From positions 1 through 49,151 of the forward strand of contig JANQQJ010000043.1 of NCBI GenBank assembly GCA_028284945.1: a stretch of 49,151 bases of DNA, given 5' to 3'. This document shows, one piece after another, positions 42,165 through 49,151 of the stretch. The position numbers and the translations under genes were made by a program. How positions within the stretch are numbered: position 1 is the stretch's first letter; each line of letters begins with the position of its first letter. The notes beneath the pieces are model-generated. The model was not told the DNA's origin. It made no database searches and saw nothing but the letters and a program-made list of their open reading frames with translations. The stretch comes from Alphaproteobacteria bacterium. Lineage in GTDB: Bacteria; Pseudomonadota; Alphaproteobacteria; SMXS01.

Positions 42165-43100
42165 CTAGGACGGTAATGCGTTTTCCAGTTCAGGAACAGC
42201 CTGGAACAGGTCAGCCACCAGGCCATAGTCAGCAACCTGGAAGATCGGCGCTTCTTCGTCCTTGTTGATAGCGACGATAATCTTCGAATCCTTCATGCCC
42301 GCCAGATGCTGAATCGCCCCGGAAATACCGACCGCGATATAAAGCTCTGGTGCAACGATCTTGCCCGTCTGCCCGACCTGATGGTCGTTGGAGATATAGC
42401 CCGCATCGACCGCCGCACGGGACGCGCCAACAGCGGCGCCTAGCTTGTCGGCCAGGGCCTCGATAATCGAGAAGTTCTCGCTTGAACCCACGCCACGGCC
42501 ACCGGAGACGATGATACCCGCGGAGGTAAGCTCTGGACGGTCAGACTTGGACAGCTCCTGGCTGACAAAGCGCGAGTTGCCGGGATTGTCCGCAGCAGCA
42601 CCGGCCTGCACAGCACCGGAACCACCCTCTGCCGCAGCAGCCTGGAAGCCCGTGCCACGAATGGTCATGACCTTCTTGGCGTCCGAAGACTGTACGGTCG
42701 CCAGTGCGTTACCGGCATAGATCGGCCGCACAAAGGTATCGGCGGAAACAATTTCCTGAACGTCCGAAATCTGCGCAACGTCCAGCATCGCTGCAACCCG
42801 CGGCATCACGTTCTTGCCGTTAGTCGTCGATGGCGCCAGGAAATTATCATAGCCATCGGCCATGGAGACAATCAGCGGCGCCAGTGTTTCAGCAAGCGGA
42901 TGTTCATAGGCCGGATCGTCAACCAGAACGACCGCTGAAACACCAGCGACATTGGCCGCGGCATCTGCCACAGCCTGGCAGCCACTGCCGGCAACCAGCA
43001 CATGGACGTCACCGCCCAGTTCACCCGCTGCGCTCACGACATTAAGCGTCGCCGCCTTCAATTCTGCATTGTCATGTTCTGCAAGGACCAGCGTCGCCAT
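42165..43100 (-). CDS. etfA: Electron transfer flavoprotein alpha subunit
   Basis: A 311-residue subunit that binds FAD. The C-terminal FAD domain shows SGGRGVGSSENF, GASRAAVDAGY, HQVGQTGKIVAPELYIAVGISGAIQH and VAINKDEEAPIFQVADYG. With EtfB it accepts electrons from acyl-CoA dehydrogenases and passes them to ETF-ubiquinone oxidoreductase (not in the window). The start overlaps the etfB stop in TAATG. Methylsuccinyl-CoA dehydrogenase encoded upstream is a likely electron donor. Confidence 0.97.
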   Translation of the reverse strand: MATLVLAEHDNAELKAATLNVVSAAGELGGDVHVLVAGSGCQAVADAAANVAGVSAVVLVDDPAYEHPLAETLAPLIVSMADGYDNFLAPSTTNGKNVMPRVAAMLDVAQISDVQEIVSADTFVRPIYAGNALATVQSSDAKKVMTIRGTGFQAAAAEGGSGAVQAGAAADNPGNSRFVSQELSKSDRPELTSAGIIVSGGRGVGSSENFSIIEALADKLGAAVGASRAAVDAGYISNDHQVGQTGKIVAPELYIAVGISGAIQHLAGMKDSKIIVAINKDEEAPIFQVADYGLVADLFQAVPELENALPS

Positions 43101-43849
43101 TAGAGTACTCCTGCTTCGTTCTTGAGCTTCTCGATGAGCTCTTCAACCGATTCAACCATGACACCACCGGACCGCTTGGGCGGCTCTTCAACTTTCAACA
43201 CATTGAGGCGCGGGGCCGTATCGACGCCATAGTCCGCCGGGGCCTTGGTATCGAGCGGCTTTTTCTTCGCCTTCATGATGTTGGGTAGCGACGCATAACG
43301 CGGCTCGTTGAGGCGCAGATCGGTCGTTACAACCGCAGGCAAGGTCAAAGCAATGGTCTCAAGCCCGCCGTCGATTTCACGGGTCACTTCAACACCGCCG
43401 TCGGCCAACTTCACCTCGGAGGCGAAGGTCGCCTGCGGCCAGCCCAGCAGCGCGGCCAGCATCTGGCCGGTCTGATTCGAATCATCATCGATGGCCTGTT
43501 TGCCAAGAATGACCAGTTGCGGGCCTTCTTCCTCAACCACGCCTTTGAGCAGCTTGGCAACGGCCAGCGGTTCCGGATTATCGTCCGTTTCAATCAGGAT
43601 CGCCCGGTCTGCACCCATGGCAAGCGCGGTCCGCAGGGTTTCCTGCGCCTGGGCCGGGCCGATGGAAACCGCAACGATTTCTTCAGCCTCGCCCGCTTCC
43701 TTGCGGCGAATCGCCTCTTCGACAGCGATTTCGTCGAACGGGTTCATGGACATTTTCACATTGGCAAGGTCGACACCGGTGTTGTCGGCCTTCACGCGGA
43801 CTTTGACGTTGTAGTCAATGACCCGCTTCACGGGCACGAGAATTTTCAT
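43100..43849 (-). CDS. etfB: Electron transfer flavoprotein beta subunit
   Basis: A 249-residue partner of EtfA that binds AMP. Landmarks: [60 protein letters not shown] and the recognition-loop region [20 protein letters not shown]. It is the first gene of the etfB-etfA-hbd set. Its upstream gap (43850-43954) contains a palindrome and a motif shared with the ccr promoter region. GGGAG lies about 11 bases before the ATG. Confidence 0.97.
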   Translation of the reverse strand: MKILVPVKRVIDYNVKVRVKADNTGVDLANVKMSMNPFDEIAVEEAIRRKEAGEAEEIVAVSIGPAQAQETLRTALAMGADRAILIETDDNPEPLAVAKLLKGVVEEEGPQLVILGKQAIDDDSNQTGQMLAALLGWPQATFASEVKLADGGVEVTREIDGGLETIALTLPAVVTTDLRLNEPRYASLPNIMKAKKKPLDTKAPADYGVDTAPRLNVLKVEEPPKRSGGVMVESVEELIEKLKNEAGVL

Positions 43850-43866
43850 TTTTTGGGGGCTCTCCC

Positions 43867-43881
43867 GACTTGATCCAAGTC
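43867..43881. promoter_or_regulatory. Perfect inverted repeat GACTTG-ATC-CAAGTC upstream of etfB
   Basis: Six-base arms with a three-base spacer, 18 bp upstream of the etfB ATG and 3 bp from the shared motif at 43885-43907. Its position close to the ribosome site suits a repressor or an RNA hairpin. Confidence 0.5.
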
Positions 43882-43884
43882 TTG

Positions 43885-43907
43885 TTTTTCGCGGTGCACC
43901 ATTAACT
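43885..43907 (-). promoter_or_regulatory. Shared EMC-cluster motif, etfB copy
   Basis: On the plus strand it reads five T, C, then GCGGTGCACCATTAACT. Twenty of 22 aligned bases match the copy at 47855-47876 when one C is allowed as an insertion. It lies 36 bp upstream of etfB and in the same orientation relative to the minus-strand gene as the copy before ccr. Probably a regulator site common to both operons. Confidence 0.65.
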
Positions 43908-43954
43908 CATGGGCCCAACAGTGTCAACGGACCGACCTTGGGAACCCAAGGGTT

Positions 43955-44518
43955 TCAGCGGTTTGCACCGGGCACCCACAGTACGTCGCCGCGGCCCTGG
44001 TCATTGACATGCCGGGCCAGCACAAACAGCAGGTCCGACAGGCGGTTGATATATTTGATTGCGGCGGGATTGACCGGCTCCTGCGCCGCGAGGGCCACCA
44101 TGTCGCGCTCGGCCCGGCGTGCAACGGCCCGGGCCAGATGCAGGTTGGCCGCAGCGGGCGAGCCACCTGGCAAAATGAACGATGTGAGCTCCTCAAGATC
44201 CGCGTTCAGCGCATCGATCTCTTGTTCAAGGCGGTCGACCTGTGGGTCCTGAATACGCAGCGCGGCCTCGGATGAGAAATCATCGCCCGGGGTCGCCAGG
44301 TCCGCCCCGAGATCGAACAGATCATTTTGAATCCGCGACAGCAGCGAGTCGATATCACCCTCTGTATGCAACCGGGCAAGCCCGATTGCCGCATTGGCCT
44401 CATCGACCGTGCCATAGGCGGTGACCCGAAGCGCATCTTTGGGCACGCGGGAGCCATCAACAAGCGAGGTCTGCCCCTTGTCACCACCACGGGTATAGAT
44501 TTTGGTCAGCTTGACCAT
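43955..44518 (-). CDS. Cob(I)alamin adenosyltransferase, PduO type
   Basis: A 187-residue ATP:corrinoid adenosyltransferase that makes coenzyme B12. The ATP-binding N terminus is KIYTRGGDKGQTSLVDGSRVPKD (residues about 5-27), GTVDEANAAIG follows, and RAVARRAERDM and INRLSDLLFVLAR are the C-terminal signatures. ATG 44518 is used; the longer frame to 44593 overlaps the HIG1-like gene. Its place among ccr, mcd and etf genes makes sense because ethylmalonyl-CoA mutase needs adenosylcobalamin. Confidence 0.95.
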   Translation of the reverse strand: MVKLTKIYTRGGDKGQTSLVDGSRVPKDALRVTAYGTVDEANAAIGLARLHTEGDIDSLLSRIQNDLFDLGADLATPGDDFSSEAALRIQDPQVDRLEQEIDALNADLEELTSFILPGGSPAAANLHLARAVARRAERDMVALAAQEPVNPAAIKYINRLSDLLFVLARHVNDQGRGDVLWVPGANR

Positions 44519-44526
44519 CAGCCCTC

Positions 44527-44718
44527 TCAAGCCTGCGTGGCGAGGAACAGGAACATCAAAATGACGGCGGCGAATTGCAGGATAACCCGCCACCGCATCA
44601 GTTTGTTGGAGCGCTTCGGATCTGCGCCGCCGCTGCGGACCATCCCGACAACCCCCGCGAAAAGCACGCCCAGGACGGCGAGCAACAGGATGATAATGGG
44701 GATGAGGGTGGCGGACAT
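44527..44718 (-). CDS. Twin-transmembrane HIG1-domain-like small protein
   Basis: A 63-residue protein with two membrane helices (about 4-27 and 45-61) joined by the short basic loop GGADPKRSNKLMRWRVILQ. SNKLMRWRV is the core of the HIG1 (hypoxia-induced gene 1) domain found in mitochondria, where relatives assist respiratory complexes, and in alphaproteobacteria. It lies 6 bases after the mcd stop and 8 before the adenosyltransferase start, so all three are likely cotranscribed. Its function in bacteria is unknown. Confidence 0.85.
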   Translation of the reverse strand: MSATLIPIIILLLAVLGVLFAGVVGMVRSGGADPKRSNKLMRWRVILQFAAVILMFLFLATQA

Positions 44719-44724
44719 GGCAGT

Positions 44725-46425
44725 CTAGTTCGTCTCCAACAGGCGGCGAGCGATCACCTCGGCCTGAATTTCGCCAGCACCTTCAAACACGTTCAAGATC
44801 CGCGCATCGCACATCACCCGGCTGATCGGATATTCCAGCGCGTAGCCGTTACCGCCGTGGATCTGCAGCGCGTTGTCCGCCGCGCCCCAAGCCACACGGG
44901 CGGCCAGCAATTTAGCCATGCCGGCTTCCAGATCACAGCGCATACCCTGATCCTTTTCGCGCGCGGCAAAATAGGTGAGCTGGCGCGCCATCATGATCTC
45001 GACCACCATCCAGGCGATTTTTCCGAACACGCGCGGGAAGCTGTAGATCGGCTTGCCGAACTGAATGCGGTCCTGCGCATATTGCAGACCCAGCTCCATG
45101 GCAGACTGTGCCACACCCACCGCCCGTGCGGCGGTTTGAATGCGGGCCGATTCGAAGGTCGTCATCAGCTGTTTGAAGCCATTGCCTTCTTCCTGGCCCA
45201 GCAGGTTTTCGGCTTTGACTTCAAACTGATCGAAGGCGAGTTCATATTCCTTCATGCCGCGATAGCCGAGCACTTCGATCTCGCCGCCGGTCATGCCCTC
45301 GGCCGGAAAATCGGTCTCGTCGTTCATGCGCGGCTTTTCCGCCAGGAACATCGAAAGACCGCGATAATCCTTGGTATCGGGATTGGTACGCACCAGCATG
45401 GTCATCACGTCGGTGCGGGCGGCATGGGTGATCCAGGTCTTGTTGCCGGTGATCTTATAGACGTCGCCGTCCTTGACCGCGCGGGTGCGCAGCGACCCCA
45501 AATCAGACCCGGTATTGGGCTCGGTAAACACAGCAGTCGGCAGGATTTCACCCGAGGCCAACTTCGGCAGCCACTGCTGCTTCTGTTCTTCGGTGCCGCC
45601 ATTAAGGATGAGTTCGGCCGCAATTTCCGAGCGGGTGCCGAGCGACCCGACACCAATATAGCCGCGGCTCAGTTCTTCAGACACCACACACATGGACGTT
45701 TTGCCCAGACCGGCGCCGCCATATTCTTCGGGAATGGTCAGGCCGAACACCCCCAATTCACCCATGTGACGAACCACTTCGTCGGGAATGAGGTTGTCCT
45801 TGAGGTGCCACTCATGGGCCTCGGGCAGCACTTCTTCTTCGGCAAAACGGCGGAACTGGTCGCGCACCATCTGCAGCACATCATCCAGGCCCAATTCGCC
45901 AAAGTTGCCTGACGCAACACTGTCGGCCACCAGTTCAGCGATCCGCGCGCGAACGGCTTCTGTATTGCCGCCGGCCATCAGCGTCTTCACCGCCGGGTTG
46001 CCAGCAAAGGCCGCGATCGACGCGTCGTCAGCGCCCAACTCTGCCGGGCGGGCCCATTCCCCCTGGCTCATCGGCAGGCCGCCAAGCAACTGGGCACAAT
46101 ATTCGCCATAACCGGCCTGCAGGATCAGCTGTTCCAACTCGCCAAACGTGCCCTCGTTCTGCATCTGCCGTGCCCAGGCCAGGGTCTGGCGCAGCGCCTC
46201 AACATAAGTCGCATACCAGCCATAGCCGTGCGCCACCGACTGATGCGCTTCCAGCAGCTTCCGGTCGACCCGGCCATCCCGCACGATCAAGTCAGCGACC
46301 GCCTGTTTGACAACGAGCGCGAGCGCATCAGCCGCTTCAAGCGCCTGACCGCACGTGGCGACAAGGTTATCGACAAGTGGGCCTGCTGACATTTCCGCCG
46401 CAAGTTGATCCGTGGCCGTGCTCAT
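44725..46425 (-). CDS. mcd: (2S)-Methylsuccinyl-CoA dehydrogenase
   Basis: A 566-residue acyl-CoA dehydrogenase with an N-terminal helical extension of about 160 residues before the catalytic core, which is characteristic of Mcd and longer than ordinary 380-residue members. Core landmarks: LTIPEEYGGAGLGKTSMCVVSEELSRG, PTAVFTEPNTGSDLG, GNKTWITHAARTD, the RIQTAARAVGVAQSAMELG FAD-contact helix, and IHGGNGYALEYPISR near the end. It oxidises (2S)-methylsuccinyl-CoA to mesaconyl-CoA in the ethylmalonyl-CoA pathway and gives electrons to ETF. Its position 53 bases after ccr, with etfBA downstream, supports the assignment. Confidence 0.93.
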   Translation of the reverse strand: MSTATDQLAAEMSAGPLVDNLVATCGQALEAADALALVVKQAVADLIVRDGRVDRKLLEAHQSVAHGYGWYATYVEALRQTLAWARQMQNEGTFGELEQLILQAGYGEYCAQLLGGLPMSQGEWARPAELGADDASIAAFAGNPAVKTLMAGGNTEAVRARIAELVADSVASGNFGELGLDDVLQMVRDQFRRFAEEEVLPEAHEWHLKDNLIPDEVVRHMGELGVFGLTIPEEYGGAGLGKTSMCVVSEELSRGYIGVGSLGTRSEIAAELILNGGTEEQKQQWLPKLASGEILPTAVFTEPNTGSDLGSLRTRAVKDGDVYKITGNKTWITHAARTDVMTMLVRTNPDTKDYRGLSMFLAEKPRMNDETDFPAEGMTGGEIEVLGYRGMKEYELAFDQFEVKAENLLGQEEGNGFKQLMTTFESARIQTAARAVGVAQSAMELGLQYAQDRIQFGKPIYSFPRVFGKIAWMVVEIMMARQLTYFAAREKDQGMRCDLEAGMAKLLAARVAWGAADNALQIHGGNGYALEYPISRVMCDARILNVFEGAGEIQAEVIARRLLETN

Positions 46426-46478
46426 GGGCCGTTCCTTTCGTTCTTGGCTTCTGGGTGTCCAGATGTTCTACGGACGAC

Positions 46479-47801
46479 TCAGCTGGCTAGACCAGGCTCG
46501 TTTCCAGCCTCGATCGCATCCTCGATCGTCCGGATCCCCGGATAACGCGACGACACCAACACCGCCATATTGCCGGGCTTGTGTTCGTTGTTCCACATCT
46601 TCGTATGCGCACGAGGTATGTCATTCCAGGCGAACACCTCTGACATGCACGGGTCGATACGGCGCTCGATCACCAGCTGATTGGCCTGGCTGGCCTGCTT
46701 CAGGTTGGCAAAGTGGCTGCCCTGAATACGCTTTTGGCGCATCCAGACAAACCGCGCATCCATGGTGAGGTTGAACCCGGTGGTGCCGGCGCAGAAGACC
46801 ACCATGCCGCCGCGCTTCACAACAAAGCAGCTGACCGGGAAGGTCGCTTCGCCCGGATGCTCGAACACAACGTCGACATCCACACCCTTGCCGGTGATGT
46901 CCCAGATCGCTTTACCGAAGGCGCGGCACTTTTTCATGTACTGCCCGTAACCTTCGGCATCGCCGACCGGCGGCAGCTGTCCCCAGCAATCGAAGTCCTT
47001 GCGGTTGAGCACACCTTTCGCACCCAACGACATGACGAAGTCACGCTTGGATTCATCGGAGATAACACCGATGGCATTGGCCCCGGCCGCTGCACAGAGC
47101 TGCACCGCCATCGAGCCGATCCCACCAGAGGCGCCCCACACCAGCACATTGTGGCCAGGCCGCAGAATGTGCGGACGGTGGCCAAACAGCATGCGGTAAG
47201 AGGTCGCCAGCGTGAGCGTGTAACAGGCGCTTTCTTCCCAGGTCAGGTGGCGCGGGCGCTGCATCAGCTGGCGCGCCTGCACCTTGCAGAATTGCGAAAA
47301 GGACCCGTCGGGCGTTTCATAGCCCCAGATCCGCTGGGAGGACGAGAACATCGGGTCGCCACCGTTGCATTCCTCATCGTCGCCATCGTCCTGGTTACAA
47401 TGAACCACAACCTCGTCACCGATCTTAAAGCGCGTGACACGGCTGCCCACGGCATAGACCACGCCTGATGCATCGGACCCGGCGACGTGGAAATCCGCAC
47501 CGTGAACGTCGAATGGCGTGATCGGTGTGCCCAGCGAGGCCCAAACACCGTTGTAATTGACGCCGGCGGCCATCACCAGCACCAGCACTTCGTCGGGGTC
47601 GATGGCGGGGGTATCCACCACCTCAAGCTGCATAGCCTCTTCCGGAGGGCCGTGCCGCTCGCGGCGAATCGCCCAGGCGTACATTTGTTTGGGGACATGA
47701 CCCAGCGGCGGAATTTCTCCGACCTCATACAAGTCCTTCAAAACCACATTTTCCTGTGATTCCGTCGCGTCATCATTCGCAGCAGCTGGCTGTGCAGTCA
47801 T
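46479..47801 (-). CDS. ccr: Crotonyl-CoA carboxylase/reductase
   Basis: A 440-residue NADPH-dependent enzyme of the medium-chain dehydrogenase/reductase superfamily that converts crotonyl-CoA and CO2 to (2S)-ethylmalonyl-CoA. The family start KDLYEVGEIPPLGHVPKQMYAWAI-like block is clear, followed by AAGVNYNGVWASLG, which carries the asparagine region of the CO2 site. HCNQDDGDDEECNGGDPM is a Ccr-specific insert, and VWGASGGIGSMAVQLC is the NADPH fold. It is the defining enzyme of the ethylmalonyl-CoA pathway. It is divergent from ecm across 158 bp and heads the ccr-mcd run. Confidence 0.97.
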   Translation of the reverse strand: MTAQPAAANDDATESQENVVLKDLYEVGEIPPLGHVPKQMYAWAIRRERHGPPEEAMQLEVVDTPAIDPDEVLVLVMAAGVNYNGVWASLGTPITPFDVHGADFHVAGSDASGVVYAVGSRVTRFKIGDEVVVHCNQDDGDDEECNGGDPMFSSSQRIWGYETPDGSFSQFCKVQARQLMQRPRHLTWEESACYTLTLATSYRMLFGHRPHILRPGHNVLVWGASGGIGSMAVQLCAAAGANAIGVISDESKRDFVMSLGAKGVLNRKDFDCWGQLPPVGDAEGYGQYMKKCRAFGKAIWDITGKGVDVDVVFEHPGEATFPVSCFVVKRGGMVVFCAGTTGFNLTMDARFVWMRQKRIQGSHFANLKQASQANQLVIERRIDPCMSEVFAWNDIPRAHTKMWNNEHKPGNMAVLVSSRYPGIRTIEDAIEAGNEPGLAS

Positions 47802-47854
47802 ATACTCTCTCCCCGGATGCCGAAAACGGACACGTCACCGGCACCTCACATCTC

Positions 47855-47876
47855 TTTTTGCGGTGCAGCATTTACT
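47855..47876 (-). promoter_or_regulatory. Shared EMC-cluster motif, ccr copy
   Basis: On the plus strand it is five T, then GCGGTGCAGCATTTACT. It matches the etfB copy (43885-43907) at 20 of 22 positions. It lies 54 bp upstream of ccr and 84 bp upstream of ecm, so it could serve either. TGC-N3-GCA inside it is a small dyad reminiscent of PhaR-type sites, but the etfB copy has CGC instead of TGC, so that link is weak. Confidence 0.65.
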
Positions 47877-47881
47877 ATGAT
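47876..47881 (+). promoter_or_regulatory. Possible -10 box for ecm
   Basis: TATGAT matches five of six consensus bases. No good -35 hexamer stands 16-18 bases upstream, where the shared motif lies instead, suggesting an activator-dependent promoter. The predicted leader would be about 70 bases and would contain two palindromes. Confidence 0.4.
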
Positions 47882-47885
47882 ATTT

Positions 47886-47903
47886 CCGTGACAGGGTCCA
47901 CGG
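47886..47903. promoter_or_regulatory. Inverted repeat CCGTG-N8-CACGG in the ccr-ecm gap
   Basis: Five-base perfect arms directly downstream of the putative ecm -10 box. Possible operator or leader hairpin; weak on its own. Confidence 0.35.
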
Positions 47904-47916
47904 AGAAATAATGTAA

Positions 47917-47938
47917 ACAGTTACCCCTTAGTAACTGT
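47917..47938. promoter_or_regulatory. Perfect inverted repeat ACAGTTAC-N6-GTAACTGT upstream of ecm
   Basis: Eight-base arms with spacer CCCTTA, 21 bp before the ecm ATG and just upstream of its GGGAG. Arm length and A/T-rich ends look like a TetR-type operator, but as RNA it would form a hairpin next to the ribosome site. No regulator gene adjoins. Confidence 0.55.
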
Positions 47939-47959
47939 AAGAAAATTCGGGAGAACGGC

Positions 47960-49151
47960 ATGAGCGATTCGGGGAACACGATCAAGCGCGACCGCCCCTG
48001 GCTGATTCGCACCTATTCGGGTCACTCTTCCGCGAAGGCATCGAACGAGCTCTATCGGACCAATCTGGCCCGCGGCCAGACCGGGCTTTCTGTCGCGTTC
48101 GACCTGCCGACCCAGACGGGATATGACGCCGACCATCCGCTCGCCAAGGGCGAAGTGGGCAAGGTGGGCGTGCCGATTTCGCATCTGGGCGACATGCGGG
48201 CGCTGTTTGACCAGATCCCGCTGGAACAGATGAACACCTCGATGACGATCAATGCGACGGCGGCCTGGCTGCTGGCGCTCTACGTCGCCGCTGCCGAGGA
48301 ACAGGGCGCTGACCGGCAAAAACTCGCCGGCACGGTCCAGAATGACATCATCAAGGAGTATCTCAGCCGCGGGACCTATATCTTTCCGCCTGCGCCGTCG
48401 CTCAAGCTGATCAGTGACATCATCAGCTTCACCTATCGCGAAGTGCCGAAGTGGAACCCAACCAATATCTGCTCCTACCACCTTCAGGAAGCGGGCGCGA
48501 CGCCGGTTCAGGAGGTCGCCTTTGCCCTCGCCAACGCCTTCGCCGTGCTCGATTCGGTCAAGGAGTCCGGTCAGGTACCGGAAGACGAATTCCCGACGGT
48601 CGTCGGGCGAATCAGCTTCTTCGTTAATGCCGGTGTGCGCTTCATCACCGAAATGTCGAAAATGCGCGCCTTTACCGAGCTGTGGAACGAGCTGACCGAG
48701 CAGCGCTATGGCGTCGAGAACCCCAAGCTGCGCCGCTTCCGTTATGGCGTGCAGGTCAATTCGCTGGGCCTGACCGAGCAGCAGCCGGAAAATAATGTCT
48801 ATCGCATTCTGTTATCCATGCTGGCGGTGACGCTCTCTAAGAACGCCCGCGCCCGCGCCGTACAACTGCCCGCCTGGAACGAGGCGCTGGGCCTGCCGCG
48901 CCCCTGGGACCAGCAATGGAGCTTGCGCCTGCAGCAGATTGTCGCCGAAGAAACCGACCTGCTAGAATATGCCGACATCTTTGATGGTTCGGAGGTGATC
49001 GAGGCCAAGGTCGATGCGCTGAAAGCCGACATCATGGCCGAACTGGCCCGGATCGAGGACATGGGCGGCGCGGTCGCGGCCATCGAATCCAGTTATATGA
49101 AACAGGCGCTGGTCAAATCGAACACCGACCGGCTGAACAGCATCGAGGCGG
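47960..49151 (+). CDS. ecm: Ethylmalonyl-CoA mutase, N-terminal part (cut by the window end)
   Basis: The frame is open from ATG 47960 to the last base, giving 397 residues of an expected 650-680. It is the substrate-binding TIM barrel of B12-dependent acyl-CoA mutases: RTYSGHSSAKASNELYR, ARGQTGLSVAFDLPTQTGYDADHP, MNTSMTINATAAW, GTVQNDIIKEYLSRGTYIFPP and CSYHLQEAGATPVQE. The early YSGHS start without the long Mcm N-terminal arm, and divergence from ccr, favour Ecm over methylmalonyl-CoA mutase. It rearranges (2R)-ethylmalonyl-CoA to methylsuccinyl-CoA. The cobalamin-binding DxHxxG domain lies beyond the window. GGGAG precedes the ATG. Confidence 0.95.
   Translation, partial: MSDSGNTIKRDRPWLIRTYSGHSSAKASNELYRTNLARGQTGLSVAFDLPTQTGYDADHPLAKGEVGKVGVPISHLGDMRALFDQIPLEQMNTSMTINATAAWLLALYVAAAEEQGADRQKLAGTVQNDIIKEYLSRGTYIFPPAPSLKLISDIISFTYREVPKWNPTNICSYHLQEAGATPVQEVAFALANAFAVLDSVKESGQVPEDEFPTVVGRISFFVNAGVRFITEMSKMRAFTELWNELTEQRYGVENPKLRRFRYGVQVNSLGLTEQQPENNVYRILLSMLAVTLSKNARARAVQLPAWNEALGLPRPWDQQWSLRLQQIVAEETDLLEYADIFDGSEVIEAKVDALKADIMAELARIEDMGGAVAAIESSYMKQALVKSNTDRLNSIEA

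Noticed and set aside
44575-45912. 445-residue open frame antisense to mcd
   Set aside because: Histidine/glycine-rich shadow of a clear acyl-CoA dehydrogenase.
1-49151. CRISPR arrays, toxin-antitoxin pairs, defence or phage genes
   Set aside because: No regularly spaced repeats, nucleases, integrases or paired small frames with family patterns were seen.

Overview
The window is chromosomal DNA from a high-GC alphaproteobacterium. Lineage evidence: a GcrA cell-cycle regulator (31529-31969), a SAM-II riboswitch ahead of metZ (17848-17903), an alphaproteobacterial-type RpoH, the argD-argF-hslO and argH-lptM-lysA orders, TauE-TIGR02186 coupling, a CGTCATTGCGAG-type dispersed palindrome, and ethylmalonyl-CoA pathway genes. 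I see no transposase, integrase, phage gene or CRISPR array. Gene density is very high: no gene-free stretch exceeds about 165 bp, ATGA/TGATG start-stop overlaps are common, and three convergent pairs share a four-base stop (TTAG or CTAG).

Layout. 1-5081: a catabolic neighbourhood (tail of a probable luciferase-like oxidoreductase, gamma-glutamylcyclotransferase-like protein, acyl-CoA synthetase, SDR, OsmC-like protein, cytochrome P450). 5181-9096: TauE/SafE exporter with TIGR02186 partner, sigma-32, exported CsgG-like/SH3 protein, dispersed palindrome. 9110-15675: aminotransferase, Lon-family protease plus UspA-like protein, tRNA-Gly(CCC), MscS channel, radical SAM protein. 15780-21714: MASE1 histidine kinase, SAM-II riboswitch and metZ, apaG, folE, TrkH. 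21685-26181: RND pump and adaptor. 26297-30463: argE convergent with argD-argF-hslO. 30562-37850: ABC-2 permease, gcrA, parvulin lipoprotein, ZIP-like membrane protein, aldo/keto reductase, MarR regulator, two tandem HSL-type hydrolases, unknown membrane protein. 37877-41253: argH-lptM-lysA with divergent tlpA-like lipoprotein. 41258-49151: hbd, etfA, etfB, cob(I)alamin adenosyltransferase, HIG1-like protein, methylsuccinyl-CoA dehydrogenase (mcd), crotonyl-CoA carboxylase/reductase (ccr), and divergent ethylmalonyl-CoA mutase (ecm, cut by the window end).

How they fit together. The last 8 kb is a coherent ethylmalonyl-CoA module: Ccr makes ethylmalonyl-CoA, B12-dependent Ecm makes methylsuccinyl-CoA, Mcd oxidises it, EtfAB can take Mcd's electrons, and the adenosyltransferase can supply Ecm's cofactor. 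The arginine genes (argE, argD, argF, argH) lie in two blocks. The strongest regulatory signals are the SAM-II riboswitch, whose P2b strand can be re-used in an antiterminator, and a near-identical 22-base motif upstream of both etfB and ccr. I found no clearly unprecedented gene system; the most novel material is regulatory.
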